From contig JBLWSY010000019.1 in NCBI GenBank assembly GCA_048270425.1, positions 23,675-87,674 on the forward strand: 64,000 bases of DNA, read 5' to 3'. Positions 8,036 through 17,600 of the stretch are shown one piece after another. Made by a program: the position numbers and the translations under genes. The notes below the pieces were generated by a model. That model was not told the DNA's origin and did not search any database. It saw only the letters and a program-made list of their open reading frames with translations. The first letter of the stretch is position 1, and every line of letters starts with the position of its first letter. The DNA is from Oceanospirillum sp048270425 (GTDB lineage Bacteria; Pseudomonadota; Gammaproteobacteria; Pseudomonadales; Halomonadaceae).

Positions 8036-8063
8036 CTTGAAAGAAAATGTGAAGGCCGCATAT
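8036..8063 (+). promoter_or_regulatory. Sigma-32 heat-shock promoter of dnaK
   Basis: CTTGAAA, 13 bases, CCGCATAT: perfect -35 and one mismatch in the -10 against the RpoH consensus, with the same spacer length as the grpE promoter. It lies 86 bases before the dnaK ATG. Confidence 0.8.
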
Positions 8064-8148
8064 AGCAGTTAAATGCAAAGAAAAGTGGCGAAAAGCACAG
8101 CTAAAGCCGCTAAGTCTACAGAATTAGATTGAAAGATCGGAGAAGATT

Positions 8149-10077
8149 ATGGGCCGTATTATTGGTATTGACCTGGGTACAACCAACTCTTGTGTGGCTG
8201 TAATGGATGGCGACAAAGCTAAGGTGATTGAGAACGCTGAAGGCGATCGCACCACCCCATCGATTATCGCTTTCACTGAAGATAACGAGATTCTGGTTGG
8301 TCAGTCGGCAAAACGTCAGGCAGTAACTAACCCGAACAACACCCTGTTCGCGGTTAAGCGTCTGATCGGTCGTCGTTTTGAAGACGATGTGGTACAGAAA
8401 GACATCAAAATGGTGCCTTACTCCATCGTTAAAGCCGACAACGGCGACGCTTGGGTTGAAGTGAAAGGCGACAAGAAAGCCCCACCACAGATCTCTGCAG
8501 AAGTTCTGAAGAAAATGAAGAAAACTGCAGAAGACTACCTGGGTGAAGAGGTAACTGAAGCGGTAATTACTGTTCCGGCTTACTTCAATGACTCTCAGCG
8601 TCAGGCGACCAAAGATGCGGGTAAGATCGCAGGTCTGGACGTTAAGCGTATCATCAACGAGCCAACCGCTGCTGCACTGGCATACGGTATGGACAAAGCC
8701 CGTGGCGACCGCACTGTAGCGGTATACGACCTGGGTGGTGGTACTTTCGATATCTCTATCATCGAGATCGCTGAAGTCGACGGCGAGCACCAGTTTGAAG
8801 TGCTGGCGACTAACGGTGACACCTTCTTGGGTGGTGAGGACTTCGACCTGGCAGTAATCAACTACCTGGCTGACGAGTTCAAGAAAGAGTCCGGTATTGA
8901 TCTGCACAACGATCCTCTGGCGCTGCAGCGTCTGAAAGAAGCGGGTGAGAAAGCGAAGATCGAACTGTCCAGCAGCCAGCAGACTGACGTGAACCTGCCG
9001 TACATCACTGCTGACGCGACTGGTCCTAAGCACCTGAACGTAAAACTGACCCGTGCGAAGCTGGAGTCTCTGGTTGAGGATCTGGTACAGCGCTCTCTGG
9101 CGCCATGTGAAATCGCTCTGAAAGATGCTGGCCTGTCCACTTCTGAGATCGACGATGTGATCCTGGTGGGTGGTCAGACCCGTATGCCTCAGGTTCAGGC
9201 TAAAGTTGCTGAGTTCTTCGGCAAAGAGCCACGTAAAGATGTTAACCCGGACGAAGCGGTAGCCATTGGTGCGTCTATTCAGGGTGGTGTACTGGCTGGT
9301 GACGTTAAAGACGTTCTGCTGCTGGACGTAACCCCTCTGACGCTGGGTATCGAAACTATGGGTGGCGTTGCGACTCCGGTTATCGATAAGAACACCACGA
9401 TTCCTACTAAGAAATCTCAGGTGTTCTCAACCGCTGACGACAACCAGACTGCGGTAACCATTCACGTGGTTCAGGGTGAGCGTAAGCAAGCGACTCAGAA
9501 CAAATCTCTGGGGCGTTTCGATCTGGCTGATATCCCACCTGCGCCACGCGGTGTGCCTCAGATCGAAGTAACCTTCGACATCGACGCGAACGGTATTCTG
9601 AACGTAAGCGCGAAAGACAAGGCGACTGGTAAAGAGCAGTCTATCGTAATTAAAGCGTCTTCCGGCCTGTCGGATGATGAAGTAGAACAAATGGTTCGTG
9701 ACGCAGAAGCTAACGCTGAAGCGGATAAGAAGTTCGAAGAGCTGGTTCAGACCCGTAACCAAGGCGACACCATGCTGCACGCAACCAAGAAAACTCTGGA
9801 AGAAGCGGGCGACAAAGCCTCTGCTGAAGAGAAAGAGAAGATCGAAGCGGCGATCAACGATCTGGAAGAAGCCCTGAAAGGCGACGACGTAGAAGAGATC
9901 AAAGCTAAGACTAACGCTCTGACTGAGGCATCCGGTGAGCTGGCGCAGAAACTGTACGCTGAACAGGCGGCAGAAGCTCAGGCTCAGGGCGGCGAACAGG
10001 GTCAGGAGCAGGGTTCTGCTAAAGCTGACGACGTCGTTGACGCTGAGTTCGAAGAAGTTAAAGACGACAAGAAATAA
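8149..10077 (+). CDS. dnaK: Chaperone protein DnaK (Hsp70)
   Basis: 642 residues (E. coli 638). The N-terminus GRIIGIDLGTTNSCVAV holds the first phosphate loop, followed by DLGGGTFDISI and VGGQTRMP of the actin-like ATPase. The linker DVLLLDVTPLTLGIETMGG and the substrate-binding beta domain follow, then the helical lid with a Gln/Gly-rich end and a C-terminal EEVKDDKK that fits the EEVKD family tail. ATP-dependent holdase/foldase working with DnaJ and GrpE. The coding sequence shows strong codon bias of a highly expressed gene. Confidence 0.99.
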   Translation: MGRIIGIDLGTTNSCVAVMDGDKAKVIENAEGDRTTPSIIAFTEDNEILVGQSAKRQAVTNPNNTLFAVKRLIGRRFEDDVVQKDIKMVPYSIVKADNGDAWVEVKGDKKAPPQISAEVLKKMKKTAEDYLGEEVTEAVITVPAYFNDSQRQATKDAGKIAGLDVKRIINEPTAAALAYGMDKARGDRTVAVYDLGGGTFDISIIEIAEVDGEHQFEVLATNGDTFLGGEDFDLAVINYLADEFKKESGIDLHNDPLALQRLKEAGEKAKIELSSSQQTDVNLPYITADATGPKHLNVKLTRAKLESLVEDLVQRSLAPCEIALKDAGLSTSEIDDVILVGGQTRMPQVQAKVAEFFGKEPRKDVNPDEAVAIGASIQGGVLAGDVKDVLLLDVTPLTLGIETMGGVATPVIDKNTTIPTKKSQVFSTADDNQTAVTIHVVQGERKQATQNKSLGRFDLADIPPAPRGVPQIEVTFDIDANGILNVSAKDKATGKEQSIVIKASSGLSDDEVEQMVRDAEANAEADKKFEELVQTRNQGDTMLHATKKTLEEAGDKASAEEKEKIEAAINDLEEALKGDDVEEIKAKTNALTEASGELAQKLYAEQAAEAQAQGGEQGQEQGSAKADDVVDAEFEEVKDDKK

Positions 10078-10101
10078 GTCGCTTTAAGCTAAGGAATGCA
10101 C

Positions 10102-10130
10102 GAACGCGGGAGGCTCTCCCGCGTTCTTGT
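10102..10130 (+). terminator. Hairpin between dnaK and dnaJ
   Basis: Eleven-base-pair stem GAACGCGGGAG/CTCCCGCGTTC with a three-base loop but a poor T run (TTGT). It probably attenuates rather than ends transcription, giving less dnaJ than dnaK message. Confidence 0.6.
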
Positions 10131-10183
10131 ATCCGAACCTTTTTCAGCTCCTTTCCTCTTTCATAACCTATGGTTAGCTAGCA

Positions 10184-11326
10184 ATGTCAAAGCGTGATTA
10201 CTACGAAGTTCTGGGTGTTTCCAAGAGCGATGATGAAAAAGCCATCAAGAAGGCTTACCGTCGCTTGGCGATGAAATACCACCCGGACCGTAACCCGGAT
10301 GACGAAGAAGCCGCGGAAAAATTCCGTGAAGCAACCGAGGCTTACGACGTTCTGACCAGCTCAGACAAGCGTGCGGCCTATGACCAGTACGGTCATGCTG
10401 GTGTTGATGGTCAGGCCGGCTACGGCGGTGGTGGCTTCGGCGGCGGTGCCGGTGGTTTCGGTGATATTTTTGGTGATGTATTCGGCGATATCTTTGGTGG
10501 CGGTGGCCGTCAGCACGACCCGAATGCCCCGCAGCGCGGTTCCGATCTGAGATACCGTCTGGATCTGAATCTGGAAGAAGCGGTTCACGGTACAACCGTC
10601 AGCATTAAGGTGCCGACACTGGTTGAGTGTGATTCCTGTGATGGTACCGGTTCAGCCGATAACTCCAAGCCTGTGACCTGTTCCACCTGTGGTGGTCATG
10701 GTCAGGTGCGTATGCAGCAGGGCTTTTTCTCGGTGCAGCAAACCTGTCCAAGCTGTCACGGTCGTGGAACCCAGATTAAAAACCCGTGCCGCAAGTGTCA
10801 TGGCGATGGTCGTGTTCAGGATCAGAAAACACTGTCCGTTAAGATTCCGCCTGGCGTCGATACCGGTGATCGTATTCGTCTGACCGGCGAGGGTGAAGCG
10901 GGTGCTAATGGCGGTCCTGCGGGCGATCTGTATGTTCAGGTTAGCGTGCGTCAGCACAGTATCTTTGAGCGTGATGGCCGGGATCTTTACTGCGAAGTGC
11001 CGGTATCTTTTGTGGATGCGGCGTTGGGTGGTGAGCTGGAAGTACCAACCCTTGATGGCCGTGTTAAGCTGAAGATTCCTGCGGAAACCCAGACCGGAAA
11101 ACTGTTCCGTCTTCGGGGTAAAGGTGTGAAGCCGGTTCGTGGTGGTGTACAGGGTGATCTGTTATGCAAGGTGCTGGTAGAAACGCCGGTGAATCTGACG
11201 GAGCGTCAGAAAGAGCTGCTGCGTGAATTCCAGGACAGCATGGAAGATACTCAGGGTCATCACTCCCCGAAAAAGAACAGCTGGTTTGACTCCGTGAAAA
11301 AGTTCTTTGAAGAGTTCAAGAACTAA
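10184..11326 (+). CDS. dnaJ: Chaperone protein DnaJ (Hsp40)
   Basis: 380 residues (E. coli 376). J domain with HPD in AMKYHPDRNPDD, a Gly/Phe-rich segment (about 75-115), and four CxxCxGxG zinc motifs (CDSCDGTG, CSTCGGHG, CPSCHGRG, CRKCHGDG). The two beta-sandwich client-binding domains follow. It stimulates DnaK ATPase and presents clients. It follows dnaK in the same direction with an attenuating hairpin between. Confidence 0.98.
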   Translation: MSKRDYYEVLGVSKSDDEKAIKKAYRRLAMKYHPDRNPDDEEAAEKFREATEAYDVLTSSDKRAAYDQYGHAGVDGQAGYGGGGFGGGAGGFGDIFGDVFGDIFGGGGRQHDPNAPQRGSDLRYRLDLNLEEAVHGTTVSIKVPTLVECDSCDGTGSADNSKPVTCSTCGGHGQVRMQQGFFSVQQTCPSCHGRGTQIKNPCRKCHGDGRVQDQKTLSVKIPPGVDTGDRIRLTGEGEAGANGGPAGDLYVQVSVRQHSIFERDGRDLYCEVPVSFVDAALGGELEVPTLDGRVKLKIPAETQTGKLFRLRGKGVKPVRGGVQGDLLCKVLVETPVNLTERQKELLREFQDSMEDTQGHHSPKKNSWFDSVKKFFEEFKN

Positions 11327-11346
11327 GCGTTAGAATCGGCAGTTAG

Positions 11347-11408
11347 CAGGAAGCCATGTCTGTTCATTGGTGTGATTTCATTGATGATGCAGGCGGCTTC
11401 CTGTTTTT
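11347..11408 (+). terminator. Terminator after dnaJ
   Basis: Arms CAGGAAGCC (11347-11355) and GGCTTCCTG (11395-11403) are perfectly complementary and followed by TTTTT. The loop is long (39 bases), so strength is uncertain. Confidence 0.6.
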
Positions 11409-11460
11409 ATTTGTGAGCGGCATATTCATCCCTGTCATCAGGGGCTTAAAGAGGTGAGTT

Positions 11461-12264
11461 ATGGCACCTGTTCCATTAGATACTCAGGCACTTTGGCGTG
11501 AGATTCAGGAAGAAGCCCGCTTAGAAGCGGAGCGTGAACCTTTTCTGGCAAGTTATTTTCACAGCACGATTATCGGCCATAATGATCTGGCCAGTGCGCT
11601 GTCTTATCTGTTGGCGGTTAAGCTGGCGGATGATGTAATGCCGGCGGTTAGCCTGCGTGAGCTGATCGAAGAGGCGTTTAACAGTGAATGTCAGATTATT
11701 CAGTCTACCTGTCAGGACATTGTCGCGGTTCGTGACCGTGACCCGGCGATTACTCAGCTTTCTACTGTGTTGCTCTATCTGAAAGGCTTTCATGCTCTGC
11801 AGGCATATCGTGTGGCGCATTGTATGTGGTGCCATGGCCGTCGTTCGATGGCGCTTTATCTGCAAAGCCGTATCAGTCAGGTGTTTCAGGTGGATATCCA
11901 TCCGGCAGCTAAAATCGGGCGTGGCGTCATGTTTGACCACGCCACCGGTATCGTAATTGGTGAAACCTGTGTGATCGAAGATGATGTTTCTATTTTGCAG
12001 AACGTCACCCTCGGGGGAACCGGCAAAGAAAGCGGAGATCGACACCCGAAGATCCGCGAAGGTGTCCTGATCGCCGCTGGTGCCAAAATCTTCGGTAATA
12101 TCGAGATTGGGGCGGGTGCCCGTATCGGTGGTGGTTCTGTGGTGTTGAGTGATGTGCCGCCGCATATGACCGCGGTGGGCGTTCCTGCAAAAATTGTTGG
12201 CAGCTCAGGTTGTGCAAAGCCTGCGCTGGATATGAATCAGCAGATCTCAAGCTCTGAAGGCTGA
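11461..12264 (+). CDS. cysE: Serine O-acetyltransferase CysE
   Basis: 267 residues (E. coli 273). An alpha-helical N-terminal half carries the family block DIVAVRDRDPA. A left-handed beta-helix of hexapeptide repeats follows, with FDHATGIVIGE (His160) and DRHPKI (His195) holding the catalytic histidines, and GGGSVVLSDVPPHMTAVGVPAK at the end. It makes O-acetylserine for cysteine synthesis. AGAGGTGA lies six bases before the ATG. It sits between dnaJ and dapB, which are usually neighbours in pseudomonads. Confidence 0.95.
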   Translation: MAPVPLDTQALWREIQEEARLEAEREPFLASYFHSTIIGHNDLASALSYLLAVKLADDVMPAVSLRELIEEAFNSECQIIQSTCQDIVAVRDRDPAITQLSTVLLYLKGFHALQAYRVAHCMWCHGRRSMALYLQSRISQVFQVDIHPAAKIGRGVMFDHATGIVIGETCVIEDDVSILQNVTLGGTGKESGDRHPKIREGVLIAAGAKIFGNIEIGAGARIGGGSVVLSDVPPHMTAVGVPAKIVGSSGCAKPALDMNQQISSSEG

Positions 12265-12325
12265 GTCTGAAGGAACCCTATAGGGCGCGTGTCGCCGTTT
12301 AAGTAAAGAATTAAAGGAAAGCAAA

Positions 12326-13129
12326 ATGATCAAAGTAGCCGTAATCGGTGCTGCAGGCCGCATGGGCAAAACCAATATCGAGGCGATCACGCTTGCGGAA
12401 GGCGTTAAGCTGGGTGCTGCTATTGTTGAGCCGGACAGCAGTCTGATCGGAGCTGATGCCGGTGAAATGGCAGGCGTTGGCAAGCTGGGCGTTGCTGTTG
12501 TGGGTTCTCTGGAGGCGGCGAAAGATGATTTCGATGTGCTGATCGACTTCACTGCACCTCAGGTGACTTTGTCCAATCTCGCTTTCTGTGCGGAGCATGG
12601 CAAAAAAATCGTTATCGGTACGACCGGTCTGAACGACGATGAGAAAGCGCAGCTGGAATCGTTTGCTGACAAAGTCGCTATTATGTTTGCCCCTAACATG
12701 AGCGTGGGTGTGAACGTGACCCTGAAGTTGCTGGAAATGGCTGCCAGTGTTCTGGGTGATGATTACGATGTAGAAATTATCGAAGCGCATCACCGTCACA
12801 AGGTCGATTCTCCATCCGGTACGGCTCTGCGTATGGGTGAAGCGGTTGCCGGTGCGCTGGGTCGTGACCTGAAAGAGTGTGCGGTTTATGGTCGTGAAGG
12901 CCAGATCGGCCCTCGGACCCAGAAAGAGATCGGTTTCGAAACTATTCGTGCCGGTGATGTGGTGGGTGATCACACGGTTCTGTTCGCGACTGAGGGTGAG
13001 CGTGTGGAGATTACCCACAAGGCTTCCAGCCGTATGACCTTTGCTAAAGGTGCGGTTCGCGCCTGTAACTGGCTGGCGGATAAAGAATCCGGCTTGTTCG
13101 ATATGCAGGATGTGCTGAATCTGAAGTAA
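12326..13129 (+). CDS. dapB: 4-hydroxy-tetrahydrodipicolinate reductase
   Basis: 267 residues (E. coli 273). Rossmann motif GAAGRMG at residues 8-14 and the family signature EAHHRHKVDSPSGTA at 153-167, with the catalytic His/Lys. It reduces the dihydrodipicolinate precursor in the lysine and diaminopimelate pathway. A promoter and terminator-like hairpin follow, separating it from carA. Confidence 0.98.
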   Translation: MIKVAVIGAAGRMGKTNIEAITLAEGVKLGAAIVEPDSSLIGADAGEMAGVGKLGVAVVGSLEAAKDDFDVLIDFTAPQVTLSNLAFCAEHGKKIVIGTTGLNDDEKAQLESFADKVAIMFAPNMSVGVNVTLKLLEMAASVLGDDYDVEIIEAHHRHKVDSPSGTALRMGEAVAGALGRDLKECAVYGREGQIGPRTQKEIGFETIRAGDVVGDHTVLFATEGERVEITHKASSRMTFAKGAVRACNWLADKESGLFDMQDVLNLK

Positions 13130-13202
13130 AGTTTGATCCAACGCTAACTGGTTGTGAGGCCGATGTTTTCAGGCTTTGGCTGAAATTAGCCGAAGGAAGT
13201 CG

Positions 13203-13231
13203 TGGACGCAGCGGGCTAAATTGCCTAGAAT
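13203..13231 (+). promoter_or_regulatory. Candidate sigma-70 promoter of carAB
   Basis: TGGACG, 17 bases, TAGAAT (4/6 and 5/6 matches). It would start a leader near 13238, about 165 bases before the carA start and upstream of the hairpin at 13277. Confidence 0.4.
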
Positions 13232-13276
13232 ACCGCGGATTACTGGCCAGACTCAGGCCAAATCACACCAAATTAT

Positions 13277-13315
13277 AAAAAAGCGGGATGGAACTATGTT
13301 TCATCTCGCTTTTTT
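13277..13315 (+). terminator. Terminator-like hairpin between dapB and carA, possible carAB attenuator
   Basis: Fourteen-base stem AAAAAAGCGGGATG/CATCTCGCTTTTTT (one G-T pair), 11-base loop and a T6 run. It certainly can end dapB transcription. Because a promoter-like sequence lies upstream of it, it may also act within the carAB leader. Confidence 0.8.
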
Positions 13316-13404
13316 GCAGCTGTAGGTCGGGGTTTTTTCTGCAGAATGAACCCTTACAGTGCAGAGCTCATCAGATCAGAATCGCGCGACGGGAGGAGGT
13401 TGAC

Positions 13405-14550
13405 TTGAACAGACCAGCCATATTGGCCCTTGAAGACGGCAGTGTATTTCAGGGTGTGGCCATTGGTAATGATGGCATCACCAGTGGTGAGGTGGTATTT
13501 AACACCTCAATGACCGGATATCAGGAAATCCTGACAGATCCATCCTATACCAAACAGATTGTTACCCTCACTTATCCTCATATCGGCAACACCGGCACCA
13601 ATAGTGAAGATGTTGAATCCGACAGCGTTTGCGCTTCCGGTCTTATTATCCGTGATCTGCCTCTGATGGCCAGCAGCTTCCGTAATCAGAAGTCACTTGA
13701 TGACTATCTGAAAGAGAACGGCATCGTTGCAATTGCAGATATCGACACCCGTCGTCTGACCCGCATTCTGCGCGAGAAAGGTTCCCTGCGTGGCGCGATT
13801 GTTGCCGGCAGTGATATCTCCGAAGCACAGGCTCTGGAAGCGGCTAACGCCTTCCCGGGACTGAAAGGCATGGATCTGGCCAAAGAAGTGACTACCCGTC
13901 AGTCATACCGCTGGAACCAGTCAAGCTGGGAGCTGGGTAAAGGCTACATCCATCGCGATGACAGTGAGCTGCCTTACCACGTGGTTGCTTACGATTATGG
14001 TGTGAAATACAACATTCTGCGTATGCTGGTTGAGCGCGGCTGCCAGTTGACTGTTGTGCCTGCTCAGACACCGGCAAGCGAAGTTCTGGCGCTGAATCCG
14101 GATGGTGTATTCCTGTCCAATGGCCCTGGTGATCCGGAGCCTTGTGACTACGCTATCGAGGCGATCAAAGAGATTCTGGAAACGGATATTCCTGTATTTG
14201 GTATCTGCCTGGGTCATCAGCTTCTGGCTCTGGCCAGTGGCGCGCAAACTGAGAAAATGAAGTTCGGTCACCATGGTGCTAACCACCCGGTGCAGAGCCT
14301 GGACGACAAAACGGTCATGATCACCAGCCAGAACCACGGTTTTGCGGTGAAAGAAGATGCGCTGCCAGCGAACCTGCGTGCGACTCATAAATCGCTGTTT
14401 GACGGTTCTCTGCAGGGTATTGAGCGTACCGACAAGAAAGCGTTCAGCTTCCAGGGGCACCCTGAAGCAAGCCCTGGCCCACGCGATGTAGCGCCTCTGT
14501 TTGATCGTTTTATCGACAACATCAAGGCCTACGTGGAAAAACGCGGTTAA
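13405..14550 (+). CDS. carA: Carbamoyl-phosphate synthase small subunit
   Basis: 381 residues from a TTG with GGAGG upstream; the protein begins NRPAILALEDGSVFQG as expected. The upstream in-frame extension to 13288 runs through the hairpin and has no family counterpart. Glutamine amidotransferase domain with triad Cys268 (GICLGHQ), His352 and Glu354 (GHPEASPGP). It supplies ammonia to CarB for arginine and pyrimidine synthesis. A short hairpin lies before carB. Confidence 0.97.
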   Translation: MNRPAILALEDGSVFQGVAIGNDGITSGEVVFNTSMTGYQEILTDPSYTKQIVTLTYPHIGNTGTNSEDVESDSVCASGLIIRDLPLMASSFRNQKSLDDYLKENGIVAIADIDTRRLTRILREKGSLRGAIVAGSDISEAQALEAANAFPGLKGMDLAKEVTTRQSYRWNQSSWELGKGYIHRDDSELPYHVVAYDYGVKYNILRMLVERGCQLTVVPAQTPASEVLALNPDGVFLSNGPGDPEPCDYAIEAIKEILETDIPVFGICLGHQLLALASGAQTEKMKFGHHGANHPVQSLDDKTVMITSQNHGFAVKEDALPANLRATHKSLFDGSLQGIERTDKKAFSFQGHPEASPGPRDVAPLFDRFIDNIKAYVEKRG

Positions 14551-14563
14551 CAGTATCCGACAC

Positions 14564-14581
14564 GACCCGGTAAGCCGGGTC
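14564..14581 (+). other. Stem-loop between carA and carB
   Basis: GACCCGG-TAAG-CCGGGTC, a compact 7-bp stem without a T run. It may protect mRNA or tune carA/carB ratio rather than terminate. Confidence 0.5.
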
Positions 14582-14628
14582 AGCGATGCTGAACTGATAC
14601 CAACCGAATTTTTAGTGTGTGAGTGACC

Positions 14629-17600
14629 ATGCCAAAACGTACCGATATAGAAAGTATTCTGATTCTGGGCGCAGGCCCTATCATCATTGGTCAGGCCTGT
14701 GAGTTTGACTATTCCGGCGCACAGGCTTGTAAAGCCCTGCGTGAAGAGGGTTACCGCGTCATTCTGGTGAACTCTAACCCGGCAACCATTATGACTGACC
14801 CAGCGATGGCTGATGCGACCTACATCGAGCCGATCACCTGGCAGACTGTGGCTAAGATCATCGAAAAAGAGCGTCCGGATGCGGTTCTGCCGACTATGGG
14901 TGGCCAGACGGCACTGAACTGTGCGCTGGATCTGGAAAAACACGGCGTACTGAAAGAGTTCGGTGTTGAGATGATCGGTGCAAATGCCGACACCATCGAC
15001 AAAGCGGAAAACCGTGAGCGCTTTGACCTGGCGATGAAAAACATCGGTCTGGAATGTCCGCGCGCTGAAATTGCACACACCATGGAAGAAGCCTGGGATG
15101 TGCAGTCCCGTCTGGGTTTCCCGTGCATTATCCGTCCTTCTTTCACCATGGGTGGTACCGGTGGCGGTATCGCGTATAACAAAGAAGAGTTTGAAGAGAT
15201 CTGTACCCGTGGTCTGGACCTGTCTCCAACCAACGAGCTGCTGATCGACGAATCCCTGATCGGCTGGAAAGAGTACGAGATGGAAGTTGTTCGTGACAAA
15301 AACGACAACTGCATCATCGTTTGTGCCATCGAAAACTTCGATGCGATGGGTGTTCACACCGGTGACTCTATCACCGTTGCACCGGCACAGACTCTGACCG
15401 ACAAAGAATACCAGATCATGCGTGACGCCTCTCTGGCGGTACTGCGCGAGATCGGCGTAGAGACCGGTGGTTCCAACGTACAGTTCGGTATGGATCCTAA
15501 GACCGGCCGTATGGTTGTGATCGAGATGAACCCGCGTGTATCCCGTTCTTCGGCGCTGGCATCCAAAGCAACCGGTTTTCCGATCGCTAAGATCGCAGCA
15601 AAACTGGCGGTGGGTTACACCCTGGATGAGCTGCAGAACGATATTACCGGTGGTCGTACTCCGGCGTCTTTCGAGCCGTCTATCGACTACGTGGTTACCA
15701 AGATTCCTCGTTTCACCTTCGAGAAATTCCCGCAGGCTAACGACCGTCTGACCACTCAGATGAAGTCCGTGGGTGAGGTGATGGCGATTGGCCGTACTCT
15801 GCAGGAATCGATGCAGAAAGCTCTGCGTGGTCTGGAAGTCGGCGCGACCGGTTTCGATCCGATTCTGGATACCGCTGAAGAAGGCTACATGGACAAGCTG
15901 AAAGGCGAACTGCAGAACCCGGGTGCTGACCGTATCTGGTTCATCGGTGACGCTTTCCGCCTGGGTATGAGCGTTGAAGAGCTGTACACCATTACCGGTG
16001 TTGATCCCTGGTTCCTGGTGCAGATCGAAGACATCATCAAAGATGAGCAGCGTGTTGCCAAAATGGGTATGGCTGAGCTGACTGAAGATGTGATCTTCCG
16101 TCTGAAACGTAAAGGTTTCTCCGATGCGCGTCTGGCTGATCTGCTGGATGTGTCTGAAAAAGAATTCCGCAAGCTGCGCCAGAAAATGGGTGTGCGCCCG
16201 GTTTATAAGCGCGTTGATACCTGTGCGGCAGAATTCGCCTCTGACACCGCTTACATGTACTCCACTTATGAAGAAGAGTGTGAGGCAGATCCGAGCGACC
16301 GTGAGAAGATCATGGTTATCGGTGGCGGCCCTAACCGTATCGGTCAGGGTATCGAGTTCGACTACTGCTGTGTACACGCAGCACTGGCCGCTCGTGAAGA
16401 CGGTTACGAGACCATCATGGTGAACTGTAACCCTGAAACAGTTTCTACTGACTACGATACTTCTGATCGCCTGTTCTTCGAGCCGATCACTCTGGAAGAC
16501 GTGCTGGAAATCGTTGATAAAGAGAAGCCTAAAGGCGTGATCGTACAGTTTGGTGGTCAGACACCACTGAAACTGGCCCGTGAACTGGAAGCTGCTGGTG
16601 TACCTATCATCGGGACCACGCCTGACGCGATCGACCGCGCAGAAGACCGTGAGCGTTTCCAGAAGATGATTGAGCGTCTGGAACTGAAACAGCCACCTAA
16701 TGCGACGGCTCGTAGCCTGGACGAAGCGCTGCTGCTGGCTCAGAAGATTGGTTATCCGCTGGTTGTACGTCCGTCCTATGTTTTGGGTGGTCGTGCGATG
16801 GAAATCGTGTACAGCGATGAAGAGCTGAACCGCTACATGACCTCAGCAGTAAAGGTATCCAATGACAGCCCTGTTCTGCTGGATCACTTCCTGAACGCTG
16901 CGATCGAGATCGATATCGATGCGGTATCGGACGGTAAGCAGGTTGTTATCGGCAGCATCATGCAGCACATCGAGCAGGCGGGTGTTCACTCCGGTGACTC
17001 TGCGTGTTCTCTGCCTCCGTACAGCCTGCCATCTGACGTACAGGATCAGATGCGCGATCAGGTTAAGCGTATGGCGTTGGAACTGGGTGTTGTCGGTCTG
17101 ATGAACGTTCAGCTGGCGTGGCAGGATGGTGAAATCTACGTGATCGAGGTTAACCCACGTGCATCCCGTACGGTTCCTTTCGTGTCCAAGTGTATCGGTA
17201 CCTCTCTGGCTAAAGTGGCTGCGCGCTGCATGACCGGTATCTCTCTGGAAGAGCAGGGCTTCACCAAAGAGATCGTTCCGACACTGTACAACGTTAAAGA
17301 AGCGGTATTCCCGTTCAACAAGTTCCAGGGTGTGGACCCGATTCTGAGCCCTGAGATGAAGTCGACCGGTGAAGTGATGGGTACTGGTGAGACCTTTGCG
17401 GAAGCCTTCCTGAAGGCTCAGCAGGGAGCCGGTGAGCAGATGCCTCGGAACGGTGGTCGTGCGATCCTGAGTGTTCGTGAAGCAGATAAGGTTGCAGTTG
17501 TCGATGTTGCCCGTTCTCTGCAGAAGCTGGGCTTTGAACTGCTGGCCACCCGTGGCACAGCTAAGGTTCTGGAAGACGCGAACATCCCGGTTGAAGTGGT

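Noticed and set aside
13288..13404. Longer carA N-terminus from ATG 13288
   Set aside because: It lies on the terminator hairpin, is Cys/Phe-rich and unlike CarA. The TTG at 13405 has a strong GGAGG.
13921..16377. 818-codon open frame antisense to carAB, and similar long antisense frames at 27219-29198, 31320-33095 and 19432-20634
   Set aside because: They mirror highly biased codons of carB, infB, pnp and ftsH, have no recognisable domains, and lack ribosome sites.
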